From NCBI RefSeq assembly GCF_003399645.1, contig NZ_NBXD01000018.1:54455-118454 (forward strand): a DNA stretch of 64,000 bases. The letters run 5' to 3'. Under the pieces are notes generated by a model. The model ran no database searches and was not told the DNA's origin. It saw only the letters and a program-made list of their open reading frames with translations. Source of the DNA: Subtercola boreus. GTDB lineage: Bacteria > Actinomycetota > Actinomycetes > Actinomycetales > Microbacteriaceae. Made by a program: the position numbers and the translations under genes. Positions 25,142 to 33,549 of the stretch are shown here, piece after piece (positions within the stretch are counted from its first letter, which is position 1; each line of letters starts with the position of its first letter).

Positions 25142-26404
25142 ATGACCGATGATGACGCTCGCGCCAGCGACGCTGCTGGCGCTACGGAGATGAGCGACGC
25201 ACGTGGGCCCGCCGAGGGCCTCACCGACGGCCCTGCCGCAGGACGTCTCGCACCGGCCGCGCGCTCCCCCCGCAGGCGCCGCCTGCTGATCGCGCTCGGT
25301 GCCCTGGCGGTGGTGGTCGTCATGGGCGCCGGGTTCTGGTTCTGGAGCTCGCTCAGCGAGACCCGCTATGAGGCCGCAGGCTCCGCGCTGCAGTCCCAGC
25401 TCGCAGACGAGTCGGCGGCCGTGCACGCTTACAACGCCCGGCGGGCCGACGTGAACACCCTCGCCGTGCGCGTTCGCTCCATCGTCGACCGCGCGGAGTT
25501 CAGCGCAGACACCAGCGCCCCGGCCGACGCCGTGCGACGCGACCTCGCGGTGCTCGAGCCCCTGGCATCCTCGCCGAACGCACCGGAACCGGCCGCGCTC
25601 CCCCAGCGCGCAGACGCCGGCGGGTACGAGCCTCCGTGGCAGCTCACGTCGGAGGCCGAGACGCTCGAGGATGCCGCCCGGCAGTCCCAGCAGGCCACGG
25701 AACGGTTGGTCGCGTCGACCGGCGCGACCAAGTCGGCCGGTGAGGCAGCCAGCGCATCGGAGGCGGCGTACTTCGAGACGACCGCCCAGAGTGCGGAACA
25801 GGTCATCGCCGCCAACGCGCTCTCAGACCGCTCGGTGCAGGTCGCGCTGCTCGATCTGGTCGAGGAGGCACGGAACCCCGCGATGAGCGCGAGCCGCAAC
25901 GGAGCGTTCCTCGGCTCGGTGTTCGAGGCCGAGTCGCAGGTTCGTTCGTCACAGGGCACGAACCAGGCCGAACAGGATGACCCGGCCTGGGCGGTGCGTC
26001 GGGAGATCGAGGCGTACGCCCGTTCCCTCAGCCGCGGAGTCGCGCTCGAGTTCGTCTGGGCCCCGGAGGTCGACGGATTGGGAGAGGGCTGGCTCTCCGG
26101 AACGGCCGAACCGTACGAAGACCACGGCGGGTACGCGATCATCAGTCTGAACTACTCGATGGAAGACGCCTGGAACGACGGCCTCAACGACACCGACGCC
26201 CGCGCGCTCGTCGCCCACGAGGTGGGCCACACCCAGATCTTCCGCTGCGCCACCCTCTTCGCCGACCCGGCCATCGGCCAGAACCAGGAGATGTGGGCGA
26301 CGGCCTGGTCCATCAGCCTGGGCTATGACGTCGACGGTTCCGGCATCCAGGCCTACGGACGACCCACCGACGCGCAGATCGCCGTCGCTGCCCAGTGTCG
26401 CTGA
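25142..26404 (+). CDS. membrane-anchored protein with HEVGH putative zinc-protease motif
   Basis: 420 residues. A ~45-residue cytoplasmic head ends in RRRR, followed by one transmembrane helix (LLIALGALAVVVVMGAGFWFW, split by charge at both ends), an Ala/Ser-rich helical stalk (~60-260) with coiled-coil character, and a C-terminal globular domain. That domain holds ARALVAHEVGHTQIF (His359, Glu360, His363) and, 20 residues later, Glu383 in QNQEMWATAW, the geometry expected of a gluzincin-type zinc site. GGYAIISLNY forms a plausible edge strand before it. Likely an extracytoplasmic peptidase or an inactive relative; family not recognised. GGAGGA lies 11 bases upstream of the ATG. Confidence 0.7.
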   Translation: MTDDDARASDAAGATEMSDARGPAEGLTDGPAAGRLAPAARSPRRRRLLIALGALAVVVVMGAGFWFWSSLSETRYEAAGSALQSQLADESAAVHAYNARRADVNTLAVRVRSIVDRAEFSADTSAPADAVRRDLAVLEPLASSPNAPEPAALPQRADAGGYEPPWQLTSEAETLEDAARQSQQATERLVASTGATKSAGEAASASEAAYFETTAQSAEQVIAANALSDRSVQVALLDLVEEARNPAMSASRNGAFLGSVFEAESQVRSSQGTNQAEQDDPAWAVRREIEAYARSLSRGVALEFVWAPEVDGLGEGWLSGTAEPYEDHGGYAIISLNYSMEDAWNDGLNDTDARALVAHEVGHTQIFRCATLFADPAIGQNQEMWATAWSISLGYDVDGSGIQAYGRPTDAQIAVAAQCR

Positions 26405-26429
26405 CCCGGATTCGCGAGGATTCGTGAGG

Positions 26430-27269
26430 ATGCACGACAGGGGGCACGCCAACGCGTTCGAGCTCGAGCGAAGCCGGTTGACGGCGATCGCCTCCCGGCT
26501 GCTCGGCGATCGTCACGAGGCAGAAGACGTGGTGCAGCTGACGTGGTTGCGCTTCAGCAACGCGCGTGCCGAGATCGAGAATGTGCCGGGCTGGTTGACG
26601 ACAGTCGCCACGCGGTTGTGCCTGGACAGACTGCGGGCGCGCATCCCGCAGCCGGCGGAGGTACCCGACCGCGCGAGCGAGAGAGACGACCCGGCCGTGG
26701 CCGCCCAGCAGACGGAGGCCGTCGGCCAGGCGCTCCACATCGTGGTCGAGAGGCTGACACCGAACGAGCGCGTCGCCTTCGTTCTCGCCGACAGCTTCGG
26801 GTTCGACTTCGAGAGCATCGGCGAGATTCTCGACCGCAGCGCCGCCGCAGCCCGAAAGCTCGCGTCGCGCGCCAGAGGCAAGGTCGCAGAGAGCGATGAT
26901 GACGGCCCGGTGTCCGACTGGCGGGTCGTCGACGCATTCCTGGCGGCGGCACGGGGCGGCGACCTCGAACGCCTGCTCAGCCTGCTGGCCCCCGAGGCGG
27001 AGGTGAGCGCCGATGCAGCAGCGATTCTCGCCGGAACGCCGACGTCCATTCGAGGCAGGGATGCTGTCGCCACGTTCTTCGACGGCAGTGCCCGAGCCGC
27101 TCTGCCCGCGTTCATCGACGGTCGCCCCGGCGCAGCCTGGTTCCACCGCGGCGAGGCCCGCGTGGCCTTCGACTTCGGCGTCGTCGACGGTCTGGTTCAG
27201 AGCATCGTCTTTCGGGCGGACCCCCGCACGCTGGCCGAGGTCGCGACGCGCCACGGGGGCACGGCCTGA
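26430..27269 (+). CDS. ECF sigma factor with SnoaL-like C-terminal domain
   Basis: 279-residue sigma factor of the SigJ/ECF41-like type. Region 2 is seen in LTAIASRLLGDRHEAEDVVQ and WLRFSNARAEIENVPGWLTT; region 4 in RLTPNERVAFVLADSFGFDFESIGEIL followed by RSAAAARKLASRARG. Residues ~165-279 form a SnoaL-like domain (VVDAFLAAARGGDLERLLSLL, and AWFHRGEARVAFDFG), which in this class replaces an anti-sigma factor and modulates activity internally. The linker lacks the usual WLPEP-like motif, showing RIPQPAEVPD instead. ATG 26430 is placed 9 bases after AGGA. It follows the HEVGH protein gene by 25 bases. Confidence 0.88.
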   Translation: MHDRGHANAFELERSRLTAIASRLLGDRHEAEDVVQLTWLRFSNARAEIENVPGWLTTVATRLCLDRLRARIPQPAEVPDRASERDDPAVAAQQTEAVGQALHIVVERLTPNERVAFVLADSFGFDFESIGEILDRSAAAARKLASRARGKVAESDDDGPVSDWRVVDAFLAAARGGDLERLLSLLAPEAEVSADAAAILAGTPTSIRGRDAVATFFDGSARAALPAFIDGRPGAAWFHRGEARVAFDFGVVDGLVQSIVFRADPRTLAEVATRHGGTA

Positions 27270-27359
27270 CAGACCGATTCAGATTCGGCGTCACATTCGT
27301 GGGCCCCCGATCGTCAGAGAGACAAGGGGCGCCGTTCAGGCACCCAGGAGGAGAACACC

Positions 27360-27599
27360 ATGACGAAGACCATGACCTGCCGCTCGCTGGGCGGGCCCTG
27401 CGACCAACAGCACACAGAAGCGACGGCAGACGAGATCATCAAAGCCCAGGACCGTCACCTCAGAGACGCCGTGAAGGGCGGCGACGTGACGCACAGCGAG
27501 GCCCGCGACGCGATGAAGGGCCGCTGGCGTCATCCGAAGAGGGCCATGGACTGGTATTCGGGTGTCAAACGCGACTTCGCGGCCCTGCCCGAGAGGTGA
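27360..27599 (+). CDS. DUF1059-like small protein
   Basis: 79-residue protein. It starts MTKTMTCRSLGGPCDQQH, the Cys-containing opening typical of DUF1059 proteins, followed by a helical segment (TADEIIKAQDRHLRDAVKGG) and a basic tail with Trp residues. Two Cys (residues 7 and 14) may bind metal. Strong ribosome site AGGAGGAGAA ahead of the ATG. It lies 90 bases downstream of the ECF sigma gene and could be part of its transcript or a target of it; function unknown. Confidence 0.75.
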   Translation: MTKTMTCRSLGGPCDQQHTEATADEIIKAQDRHLRDAVKGGDVTHSEARDAMKGRWRHPKRAMDWYSGVKRDFAALPER

Positions 27600-27628
27600 G
27601 CCGCGGCATACCGCCGCCGACCGCCCCG

Positions 27629-28237
27629 TCAGTAGGGTTGCTGGTCGGCGAGACCGGTGCGCAGCTCGACCGGCAGGTGGCCGAGGTCGTTGTGCGTCAC
27701 GAGTTCGGGCTTGCGCCCGCTTCGATACCGGATGATCGTGAGGGCGCAATTCGCCTGGTTGACGCCGACCCAGCGCCAGCCCGGCGCGCTGAGGGCTTCG
27801 CGCACGAACCAGCCGATCACGAAGTTGTGCGTGATGAGGAGGTCGTGCGTCGTCTCGCGGGAGGGCGTCAGGAATTCGGCGACGGCATCCGCCATCTGGG
27901 CGCGCCCGGCGTCGACCTCCTCCTCCGTGACCGAGTTGAAGAACGGCTCGAACGTCTTCGGCATCTCGGGCGAGTACTCGGTGGGAACGCAGTCGAACAG
28001 GAGCGGCGTGGGCTTCGGGTCGAGCGCGGGGAGCTGCTTCGCCATGATCGCGGCGGTCTCGGCGGCGCGCTGCAACGGGGAGTGCCAGACGTTGTTGAAC
28101 GGCACTCCGCCGAGGCGATCGGCGATCAGGCGTGCCTGGCGCTCGCCCCGGGGCGACAGCGGCCCATCGGCCACGCCGTATTCGGCGTCGACCTGCTCGC
28201 CGTGCCGCACGAGGTAGAGAACGTGGCCCATCGTCAC
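27629..28237 (-). CDS. histidine phosphatase (phosphoglycerate mutase-like)
   Basis: 202-residue histidine phosphatase-superfamily protein. The phosphorylated-His motif is VLYLVRHGEQ at residues ~6-15, then LSPRGERQARLIADRL and VWHSPLQRAAETAAIM; the second catalytic His is in LLITHNFVIGWFVREAL. Substrate unknown; bacterial members dephosphorylate small metabolites. Its start overlaps the stop of the M16 peptidase gene (ATGA), so it is translationally coupled to it. An alternative ATG two codons later (MGHVLYL) is equally possible. Confidence 0.88.
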   Translation of the reverse strand: MTMGHVLYLVRHGEQVDAEYGVADGPLSPRGERQARLIADRLGGVPFNNVWHSPLQRAAETAAIMAKQLPALDPKPTPLLFDCVPTEYSPEMPKTFEPFFNSVTEEEVDAGRAQMADAVAEFLTPSRETTHDLLITHNFVIGWFVREALSAPGWRWVGVNQANCALTIIRYRSGRKPELVTHNDLGHLPVELRTGLADQQPY

Positions 28238-29643
28238 GACTGCACCACCCGGTCGAAGGTGCTGGCCTCGAGGGCGCCGACGGCTGCGATGGAGAGCGAG
28301 CCGGCAATGAGCGAGGCAGCGAGCTGCTGCACGTCGTCGACGGTGACGGCATCGAGGCGACGAAGACCCTCGTCGAGGTCGGCGAATTCACCGGTGGTGA
28401 TCTCGGAGCGGCCGAGCCGCGACATCCGCGTGTCTGAGTCTTCGAGGGAGAGCGCAGCAGATCCGGAGAGCTGGCCCTTGGCACGCGCCAGTTCGCCGAC
28501 TGAGATGCCGTCTCTCGCGAGGAGGTCGAACTCGGCCAGCATCAGCTCGCTGACCTGGGCAGCGTTTTTCGGCGAGCATCCGGCGTACATGCCGAAGAGG
28601 CCTGCGTCGGAGTAGCCCGCCCCATAGGAGTAGACGGAGTAGGCGAGCCCCCGCTTCTCGCGGATCTCCTGGAACAGGCGCGACGACATGCCGCCGCCGA
28701 AGACCGAGTTGAGAACGCTGAGAGTGGTGCGGCGATCGTCTGTCGCCACCAGGCCCGGGTACCCCAGCATGACGACGGCCTGCTCGTTGGGGCGGTTCGT
28801 GATCGACAGGGCCGAGCCGCGGGTCACCGGGGCAGAGCTGCCGAGACGCCGCTCGACGGGGCGGGCGGGCTTCGTGAGCTCCCAGCCGGCGCCATCGACG
28901 GCCGCGATCACCAGCGCGACGAGCTCGTCGTGATCGACCGCTCCGGCCACGGTCACGACGAGGTCGTTCGGCCGGTAGTTCGCGAGGTAGTGCTGCCAGA
29001 CGGCGTCGCGGGTGACAGCGCGAATCGTGTCGTTGGTTCCGCCGATGGGACGGCCGAGCGGATGATCGCCCAGCACGGCCTCGAACAGCCTCTCACCCAC
29101 CACATCGTTCGGGTCGTCGTCGGCCATCGCCAGTTCTTCGAGGATCACGCCGCGCTCGTTCTCGAACTCGGCCGCGTCGAGAACGGAAGAGGTGAACATG
29201 TCGGCAAGGACGCTGACGGCCATCGGGAGGTCTCTGTCCTGCACCTTGGCGTAGTAGCAGGTGTACTCCTTGCCCGTGAGGGCGTTGTGCTCTCCGCCCA
29301 CCTCGTCGAAGGCCACAGCGATGTCGAGCGCGGTGCGACCCGGGGTGCCCTTGAAGAGCAGGTGCTCGAGGAAGTGCGTCGACCCGAAACGGGACGGAAG
29401 GGCAGCAGCGGCCAGGCCGTGCGCTCCTGCACCGTCTCGGACATCGGCTGCGGACACAGCGCCGAGCTCGTCGCGCGAGCCGACCGCGACCCAGAAGCCG
29501 ATCGTCGCGCTGCGCGCACCCGGCACGCGTTCGCTCAGGATGCGGATTCCGCTGGGGAGCACGGAGCGCCGCACGAGGGCATCACCTGAAGCGGTGAGCG
29601 ACAGCTCGGGAAGGTCGAGGGGAAGAGCAACAGCACCGTTCAT
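28234..29643 (-). CDS. M16 family zinc metallopeptidase
   Basis: 469-residue pitrilysin-family processing peptidase. The inverted zinc motif H-x-x-E-H is HFLEH at 90-94, with the distal Glu in ENERGVILEELAM. The second, non-catalytic M16 half follows (GGGMSSRLFQEIREKRGLAYSV). Between the usual VAVGSRDE and the zinc motif there is an insertion of about 25 residues rich in Ala and Gly (AVSAADVRDGAGAHGLAAAA) not normally found there; it stays in frame. In many actinobacteria this gene directly follows pnp; here a quinone reductase gene lies between. A TAGTGT box sits 8 bases before the ATG. Confidence 0.92.
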   Translation of the reverse strand: MNGAVALPLDLPELSLTASGDALVRRSVLPSGIRILSERVPGARSATIGFWVAVGSRDELGAVSAADVRDGAGAHGLAAAALPSRFGSTHFLEHLLFKGTPGRTALDIAVAFDEVGGEHNALTGKEYTCYYAKVQDRDLPMAVSVLADMFTSSVLDAAEFENERGVILEELAMADDDPNDVVGERLFEAVLGDHPLGRPIGGTNDTIRAVTRDAVWQHYLANYRPNDLVVTVAGAVDHDELVALVIAAVDGAGWELTKPARPVERRLGSSAPVTRGSALSITNRPNEQAVVMLGYPGLVATDDRRTTLSVLNSVFGGGMSSRLFQEIREKRGLAYSVYSYGAGYSDAGLFGMYAGCSPKNAAQVSELMLAEFDLLARDGISVGELARAKGQLSGSAALSLEDSDTRMSRLGRSEITTGEFADLDEGLRRLDAVTVDDVQQLAASLIAGSLSIAAVGALEASTFDRVVQS

Positions 29644-29726
29644 CGCATCCCACACTAGTGGATGGCCCCGGCCAGACCCTGTGACCCCGCCCCGCAGACG
29701 GGGGACTCCGCCACGACGGGCTGACG

Positions 29727-30719
29727 TCAGTCGCGGGCATCCGAGACGTCGCGGGCCTTCATGATGCCGAGACTGTGGGCGGGCTTCATTCCGAGCACGA
29801 TCTTGCCCCGGGCGTGGCGCTTCTCGAGATCGTCGAAGGCGTCGCGCACGAACCCGAACGGGTAGTAGCCCGAGATGAGCACCGAGACGCGGCGGTCGGC
29901 TGCGAGGGTTGCGAGCTTGCCGAGCACTTCGGTGTTGTGCGCCTCGCCGTCGGCGTCGGGGCAGATCGCCTTCAGCTCGAGGTCTTTGCGCTGCTCGCTC
30001 GACGTGTAGCGCGAGGGGTCGACGCCGAGCTCCTTCGCGATGCCCTCGCCATCCTGGCCGAAATTGTCGAGGTAGGCGTCGACCCCGTTGGGAGCGAGCT
30101 TCTCGATTCGTTCGACGATCCCGTCGCCATAGACCACCGGCTTGATGCCGAGCTGGCGCAGATAGTCGAAGTTCCGTTCCCCGCAGGTGCCGATGACCGT
30201 GGCGCCCCTGAGCTTCGCGAGCTGGATCTCTATGCTGCCCACTCCCCCGGCGGCCGCCGAGACGACCACGGTGTCGCCCTCGCCGACATGCACCTGCTCG
30301 ACGAGGTCGTGCGCTGCCAGGCCGGCGAGGAACAGCGCCCCGGCGACCTCCCACGGCAGCTGCTTGGGCTTCATCACGAGACTGGTCGCCTTGACGACGA
30401 TGTGGTAGGCGTGGGAAGACATGCGCGCATGGCCCAGCACCTCGGAATTGCGCTTGAACTGCGTGACCCCATTGCCCACAGCAACGACGATGCCGGCGAA
30501 GTCGCTGCCCTGCGTCTGGTTCTTCGACGTCGCGATCTCATCTGCGAACCGTCCCTGCCTGATGTACGCCTCGATGTGGTTGATCCCTGCCGCCAGAACC
30601 TCGACCAGCACCTCGCCCGGGCCGGGTTCGGGCATGCGCACCTCGACGAACTCGAGCACCTCGACTCCACCGAATTCGGAGAACTGGACGGATTTCGTGG
30701 TCATGGCGGTGCGACTCAT
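29727..30719 (-). CDS. zinc-independent quinone/alcohol oxidoreductase (MDR superfamily)
   Basis: 330-residue medium-chain dehydrogenase/reductase of the NADPH:quinone reductase branch. Blocks: PGPGEVLVEVLAAGINHIEAYIRQG, GSDFAGIVVAVG, and nucleotide-binding VVVSAAAGGVGSIEIQLAKL. Zinc-ligand Cys/His sets of classical alcohol dehydrogenases are missing, as is usual for this branch. It probably reduces quinones or enones at NADPH expense. ATG 30719 (MSRTAMTTKS) is chosen because AGAAGG sits 6 bases upstream; another ATG is four codons further. It sits between pnp and the M16 peptidase gene, which are often adjacent elsewhere. Confidence 0.88.
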   Translation of the reverse strand: MSRTAMTTKSVQFSEFGGVEVLEFVEVRMPEPGPGEVLVEVLAAGINHIEAYIRQGRFADEIATSKNQTQGSDFAGIVVAVGNGVTQFKRNSEVLGHARMSSHAYHIVVKATSLVMKPKQLPWEVAGALFLAGLAAHDLVEQVHVGEGDTVVVSAAAGGVGSIEIQLAKLRGATVIGTCGERNFDYLRQLGIKPVVYGDGIVERIEKLAPNGVDAYLDNFGQDGEGIAKELGVDPSRYTSSEQRKDLELKAICPDADGEAHNTEVLGKLATLAADRRVSVLISGYYPFGFVRDAFDDLEKRHARGKIVLGMKPAHSLGIMKARDVSDARD

Positions 30720-30848
30720 GGCAAACCTTCTCTCTGCCCCGATCATCCGCCCGCCTGTGCCCTCGAGGCAAGTGACACGCGGATGTTCGCGAGCCTGTCG
30801 AACGCGTGGTACACGCGGCCGGCTCGGGCGTTCCGCCCGGAGACGACG

Positions 30849-30894
30849 GATGCCCGCCTGCACCACTCGTGATGAGCGTGTGCGGGCGGGCATC
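30849..30894 (-). terminator. stem-loop after pnp
   Basis: Arms GATGCCCGCCTGCAC (30849-30863) and GTGCGGGCGGGCATC (30880-30894) pair over 15 positions with one mismatch or wobble; the loop is 16 bases. It lies ~45 bases past the pnp stop on the minus strand. No T-run follows, so it may act as a 3' stabiliser or a Rho-assisted end rather than a strong intrinsic terminator. Confidence 0.45.
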
Positions 30895-30937
30895 CTGTGC
30901 CGGCGCGAGCCGACGAACTGCTGGGTGTGCGGGGCGG

Positions 30938-33241
30938 TTAGCCTTCGGCAGGCGCCTCGGGGCCGGTGCTGTGCGCAGCCGAACCCTCGGTGTCTGCGGC
31001 CACGGCCACGAGGTTGGCCTCGAGCGAGGCCTCATCGATCACCGGGGCGAGCGACAGCTTTCCGCGGTCGTCGATCTTGGTGATCTCGACCTGGATCTTC
31101 TGGCCGACACCGAGCACGTCTTCGACGTTCTCGACGCGCTTGCCACCGGCGAGCTTGCGAACCTCGCTGATGTGCAGCAGGCCGTCTTTGCCGGGCATGA
31201 GCGACACGAACGCTCCGAACGTCGCGATCTTGACGACGGTTCCGAGGAACCGCTCGCCGACCTCGGGGTTGAGGGGGTTCGCGATGGCGTTGACCGCCAT
31301 GCGCGCCGCCTCGGCCGAGGGGCCGTCGACCGCACCGATGTAGACGGTGCCGTCTTCTTCGATCGAGATGTCGGCTCCGGTGTCGTCCTGGATCTGGTTG
31401 ATCGTCTTGCCCTTCGGGCCGATCAGCTCACCGATCTTGTCGACGGGGATCTGCACCGAGATCACGCGGGGCGCGGTCGGGGCCATCTCGTCGGGGGTGG
31501 AGATCGCGGCGTTCAACACCTCGAGGATGGCGGTACGGGCAGCCTTGGCCTGGCCCAGTGCGCCATCGAGCACCGACGTGGGAATACCGTCGAGCTTGGT
31601 GTCGAGCTGGATGGCCGTGATGAACTCACTCGTGCCGGCGACCTTGAAGTCCATGTCGCCGAGCGCGTCTTCGGCGCCGAGGATGTCGGTGAGGGCCGCG
31701 TAGCGCGTCTCCCCGTCGACCTCGTCGGAGACGAGACCCATAGCGATGCCTGCGACGGGTGCGCGAAGCGGCACACCGGCGTTCAGCAGCGAGAGGGTGG
31801 AGGCGCAGACCGAGCCCATCGAGGTCGACCCGTTCGACCCGAGCGCTTCGGAGACCTGGCGGATGGCGTAGGGGAACTCCTCACGCGAGGGCAGCACCGG
31901 CACGAGGGCGCGCTCGGCGAGGAAGCCGTGCCCGATCTCGCGACGCTTCGGGGTACCCACGCGGCCGGTCTCACCGGTCGAGTAGGGCGGGAAGTTGTAG
32001 TGGTGCATGTAGCGCTTCTTGGTGACGGGGCTCAGCGAGTCGATCTGCTGCTCCATCTTCAGCATGTTCAGCGTGGTGACGCCCAGGATCTGGGTCTCGC
32101 CGCGCTGGAAGATCGCCGAACCGTGCACCCGGGGAATGACCTCGACCTCTGCATCCAGCGGACGGATGTCGGAAAGTCCTCGGCCGTCGATGCGCACGCC
32201 GTCGCGCAGGATGCGACCGCGCACGACCACCTTGGTGACGGCCTTGTAGGCGGCGCTGAACTCGGCGAGCACGACGGCGGGAACGGCGTCTGCTTCGACC
32301 TTTTCGGTGATCGCGGTCTTTACGCGGGCCTTGAGCGCGTCATCCGCGTCCTGGCGCTCGATTTTGTCGGCGATCTGGTAGATGCGGGTGAGCTCGTCGT
32401 ACGCGAGGCCGGCGACGTTGTCGTAGGACTCCTTCGAGTACGGCAGGAACACCGGGTAGTCGACGATGGCCTTGGCGCTCGTCTGGGCGAGAACGGTCTG
32501 TGCACCGACGAGCTGCTTGATGAAGGGCTTGGCGGCTTCGAGGCCCTGGCTGACGACGGCCTCGTCGGGCTTGGTGGCGCCGGCCTGGATGAGGCCCCAC
32601 GCGTGCTCGGTTGCTTCGGCCTCGACCATCATGATCGCGACGTCGTCGTTGCCGTTCTTGTCGGTGACGACACGGCCGGCCACGACGATGTCGAAGACAG
32701 CGTCAGCGAGCTGCGCGGCGGTCGGGAAGGCCACCCACTGCTTGCCGATGAGCGCGAGGCGCACCGCGCCGATCGGGCCCGAGAACGGAACGCCCGAGAT
32801 CTGGCTCGAGGCGGAGGCCGCGTTGATCGCGAGTGCGTCATAGAACTCGCCCGGGGCGATCGACAGCACGGTGATGACGACCTGGACCTCGTTGCGGAGG
32901 CCGGTGACGAACGACGGGCGAAGCGGCCGGTCGATCAGGCGGCAGACCAGGATGGCCTCGGTCGAGGGGCGACCCTCGCGACGGAAGAACGAGCCGGGGA
33001 TCTTGCCGGCGGCGTAGGAACGCTCTTCGACGTCGATGGTGAGCGGGAAGAAGTCGAAGTTGTCCTTCGGGTGCTTCGAGACGCTCGTGGCGCTCAAGAG
33101 CATGGTCTCTTCGTCGAGGTACGCAGCGACGGCACCCTGTGCCTGCTGCGCGAGACGGCCGGTTTCGAATCGGATCGTGCGGGTACCGAACGAACCGTTG
33201 TCGAGAACGGCTTCGGCGAATGTGATCTCTGGACCCTCCAT
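30938..33241 (-). CDS. pnp: polyribonucleotide nucleotidyltransferase (PNPase)
   Basis: 767-residue exoribonuclease that degrades RNA phosphorolytically and works with RNase E in mRNA decay. Order: first RNase PH domain ([20 protein letters not shown]), helical linker, second RNase PH domain (FFRREGRP and [37 protein letters not shown] with active-site Ser/Asp residues [10 protein letters not shown]), KH domain ([25 protein letters not shown]) and S1 domain ([21 protein letters not shown]). Length and order are standard for actinobacteria. AAGGAGAG precedes the ATG, and two hairpins lie in the leader. Confidence 0.98.
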   Translation of the reverse strand: MEGPEITFAEAVLDNGSFGTRTIRFETGRLAQQAQGAVAAYLDEETMLLSATSVSKHPKDNFDFFPLTIDVEERSYAAGKIPGSFFRREGRPSTEAILVCRLIDRPLRPSFVTGLRNEVQVVITVLSIAPGEFYDALAINAASASSQISGVPFSGPIGAVRLALIGKQWVAFPTAAQLADAVFDIVVAGRVVTDKNGNDDVAIMMVEAEATEHAWGLIQAGATKPDEAVVSQGLEAAKPFIKQLVGAQTVLAQTSAKAIVDYPVFLPYSKESYDNVAGLAYDELTRIYQIADKIERQDADDALKARVKTAITEKVEADAVPAVVLAEFSAAYKAVTKVVVRGRILRDGVRIDGRGLSDIRPLDAEVEVIPRVHGSAIFQRGETQILGVTTLNMLKMEQQIDSLSPVTKKRYMHHYNFPPYSTGETGRVGTPKRREIGHGFLAERALVPVLPSREEFPYAIRQVSEALGSNGSTSMGSVCASTLSLLNAGVPLRAPVAGIAMGLVSDEVDGETRYAALTDILGAEDALGDMDFKVAGTSEFITAIQLDTKLDGIPTSVLDGALGQAKAARTAILEVLNAAISTPDEMAPTAPRVISVQIPVDKIGELIGPKGKTINQIQDDTGADISIEEDGTVYIGAVDGPSAEAARMAVNAIANPLNPEVGERFLGTVVKIATFGAFVSLMPGKDGLLHISEVRKLAGGKRVENVEDVLGVGQKIQVEITKIDDRGKLSLAPVIDEASLEANLVAVAADTEGSAAHSTGPEAPAEG

Positions 33242-33549
33242 ATGGGGTTTCTCTCCTTTTTGTCAGTGGCTGACACGGTGTTCCGCGCCATACCGGCGCG
33301 GAGAACGTCGGTTCCCCGTGTGGGAAGCGATCCTCCTTGGAGCAGGGCATGCGGAGCGCATCGCGCGAACGCATACCTCAGGAGCGAATATACGACTGGC
33401 CAACAGTAGAAATACACCGAGCACCGGCCCGGGATACCACCACCGGTGACCAGCTTCGTACCTGCCTGCTCCGTGTGTAGCTCCCCCAGTCTACGCCGGG
33501 CGGCCCTGGAGGCCTAGCGGCACGCTGTGCGGCCCACTAAACTGAGGCT
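33242..33549. other. 308-base gene-free gap: pnp leader with two hairpins, lysozyme promoter
   Basis: No coding frame here looks real. In the pnp leader (minus strand) are two adjacent perfect stem-loops: 33261-33275 (TGTCAG / CTGACA) and 33282-33302 (TCCGCGCC / GGCGCGGA, 5-base loop), just upstream of the ribosome site. This arrangement recalls the structured pnp leader through which PNPase represses itself in E. coli, but the parallel is inference. The other end holds the TAAACT promoter of the first lysozyme gene. Confidence 0.6.
33538..33543 (+). promoter_or_regulatory. -10 hexamer TAAACT (leaderless type)
   Basis: TAAACT followed by 6 bases and ATG 33550. It fixes the start at the signal peptide and not at the internal ATG 33702, which matters for reading the frameshift in this gene. 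Confidence 0.5.

Noticed and set aside
30806..33409. 867-codon open frame on the plus strand opposite pnp
   Set aside because: Mirror of the PNPase gene; charged low-complexity translation and no family signature.
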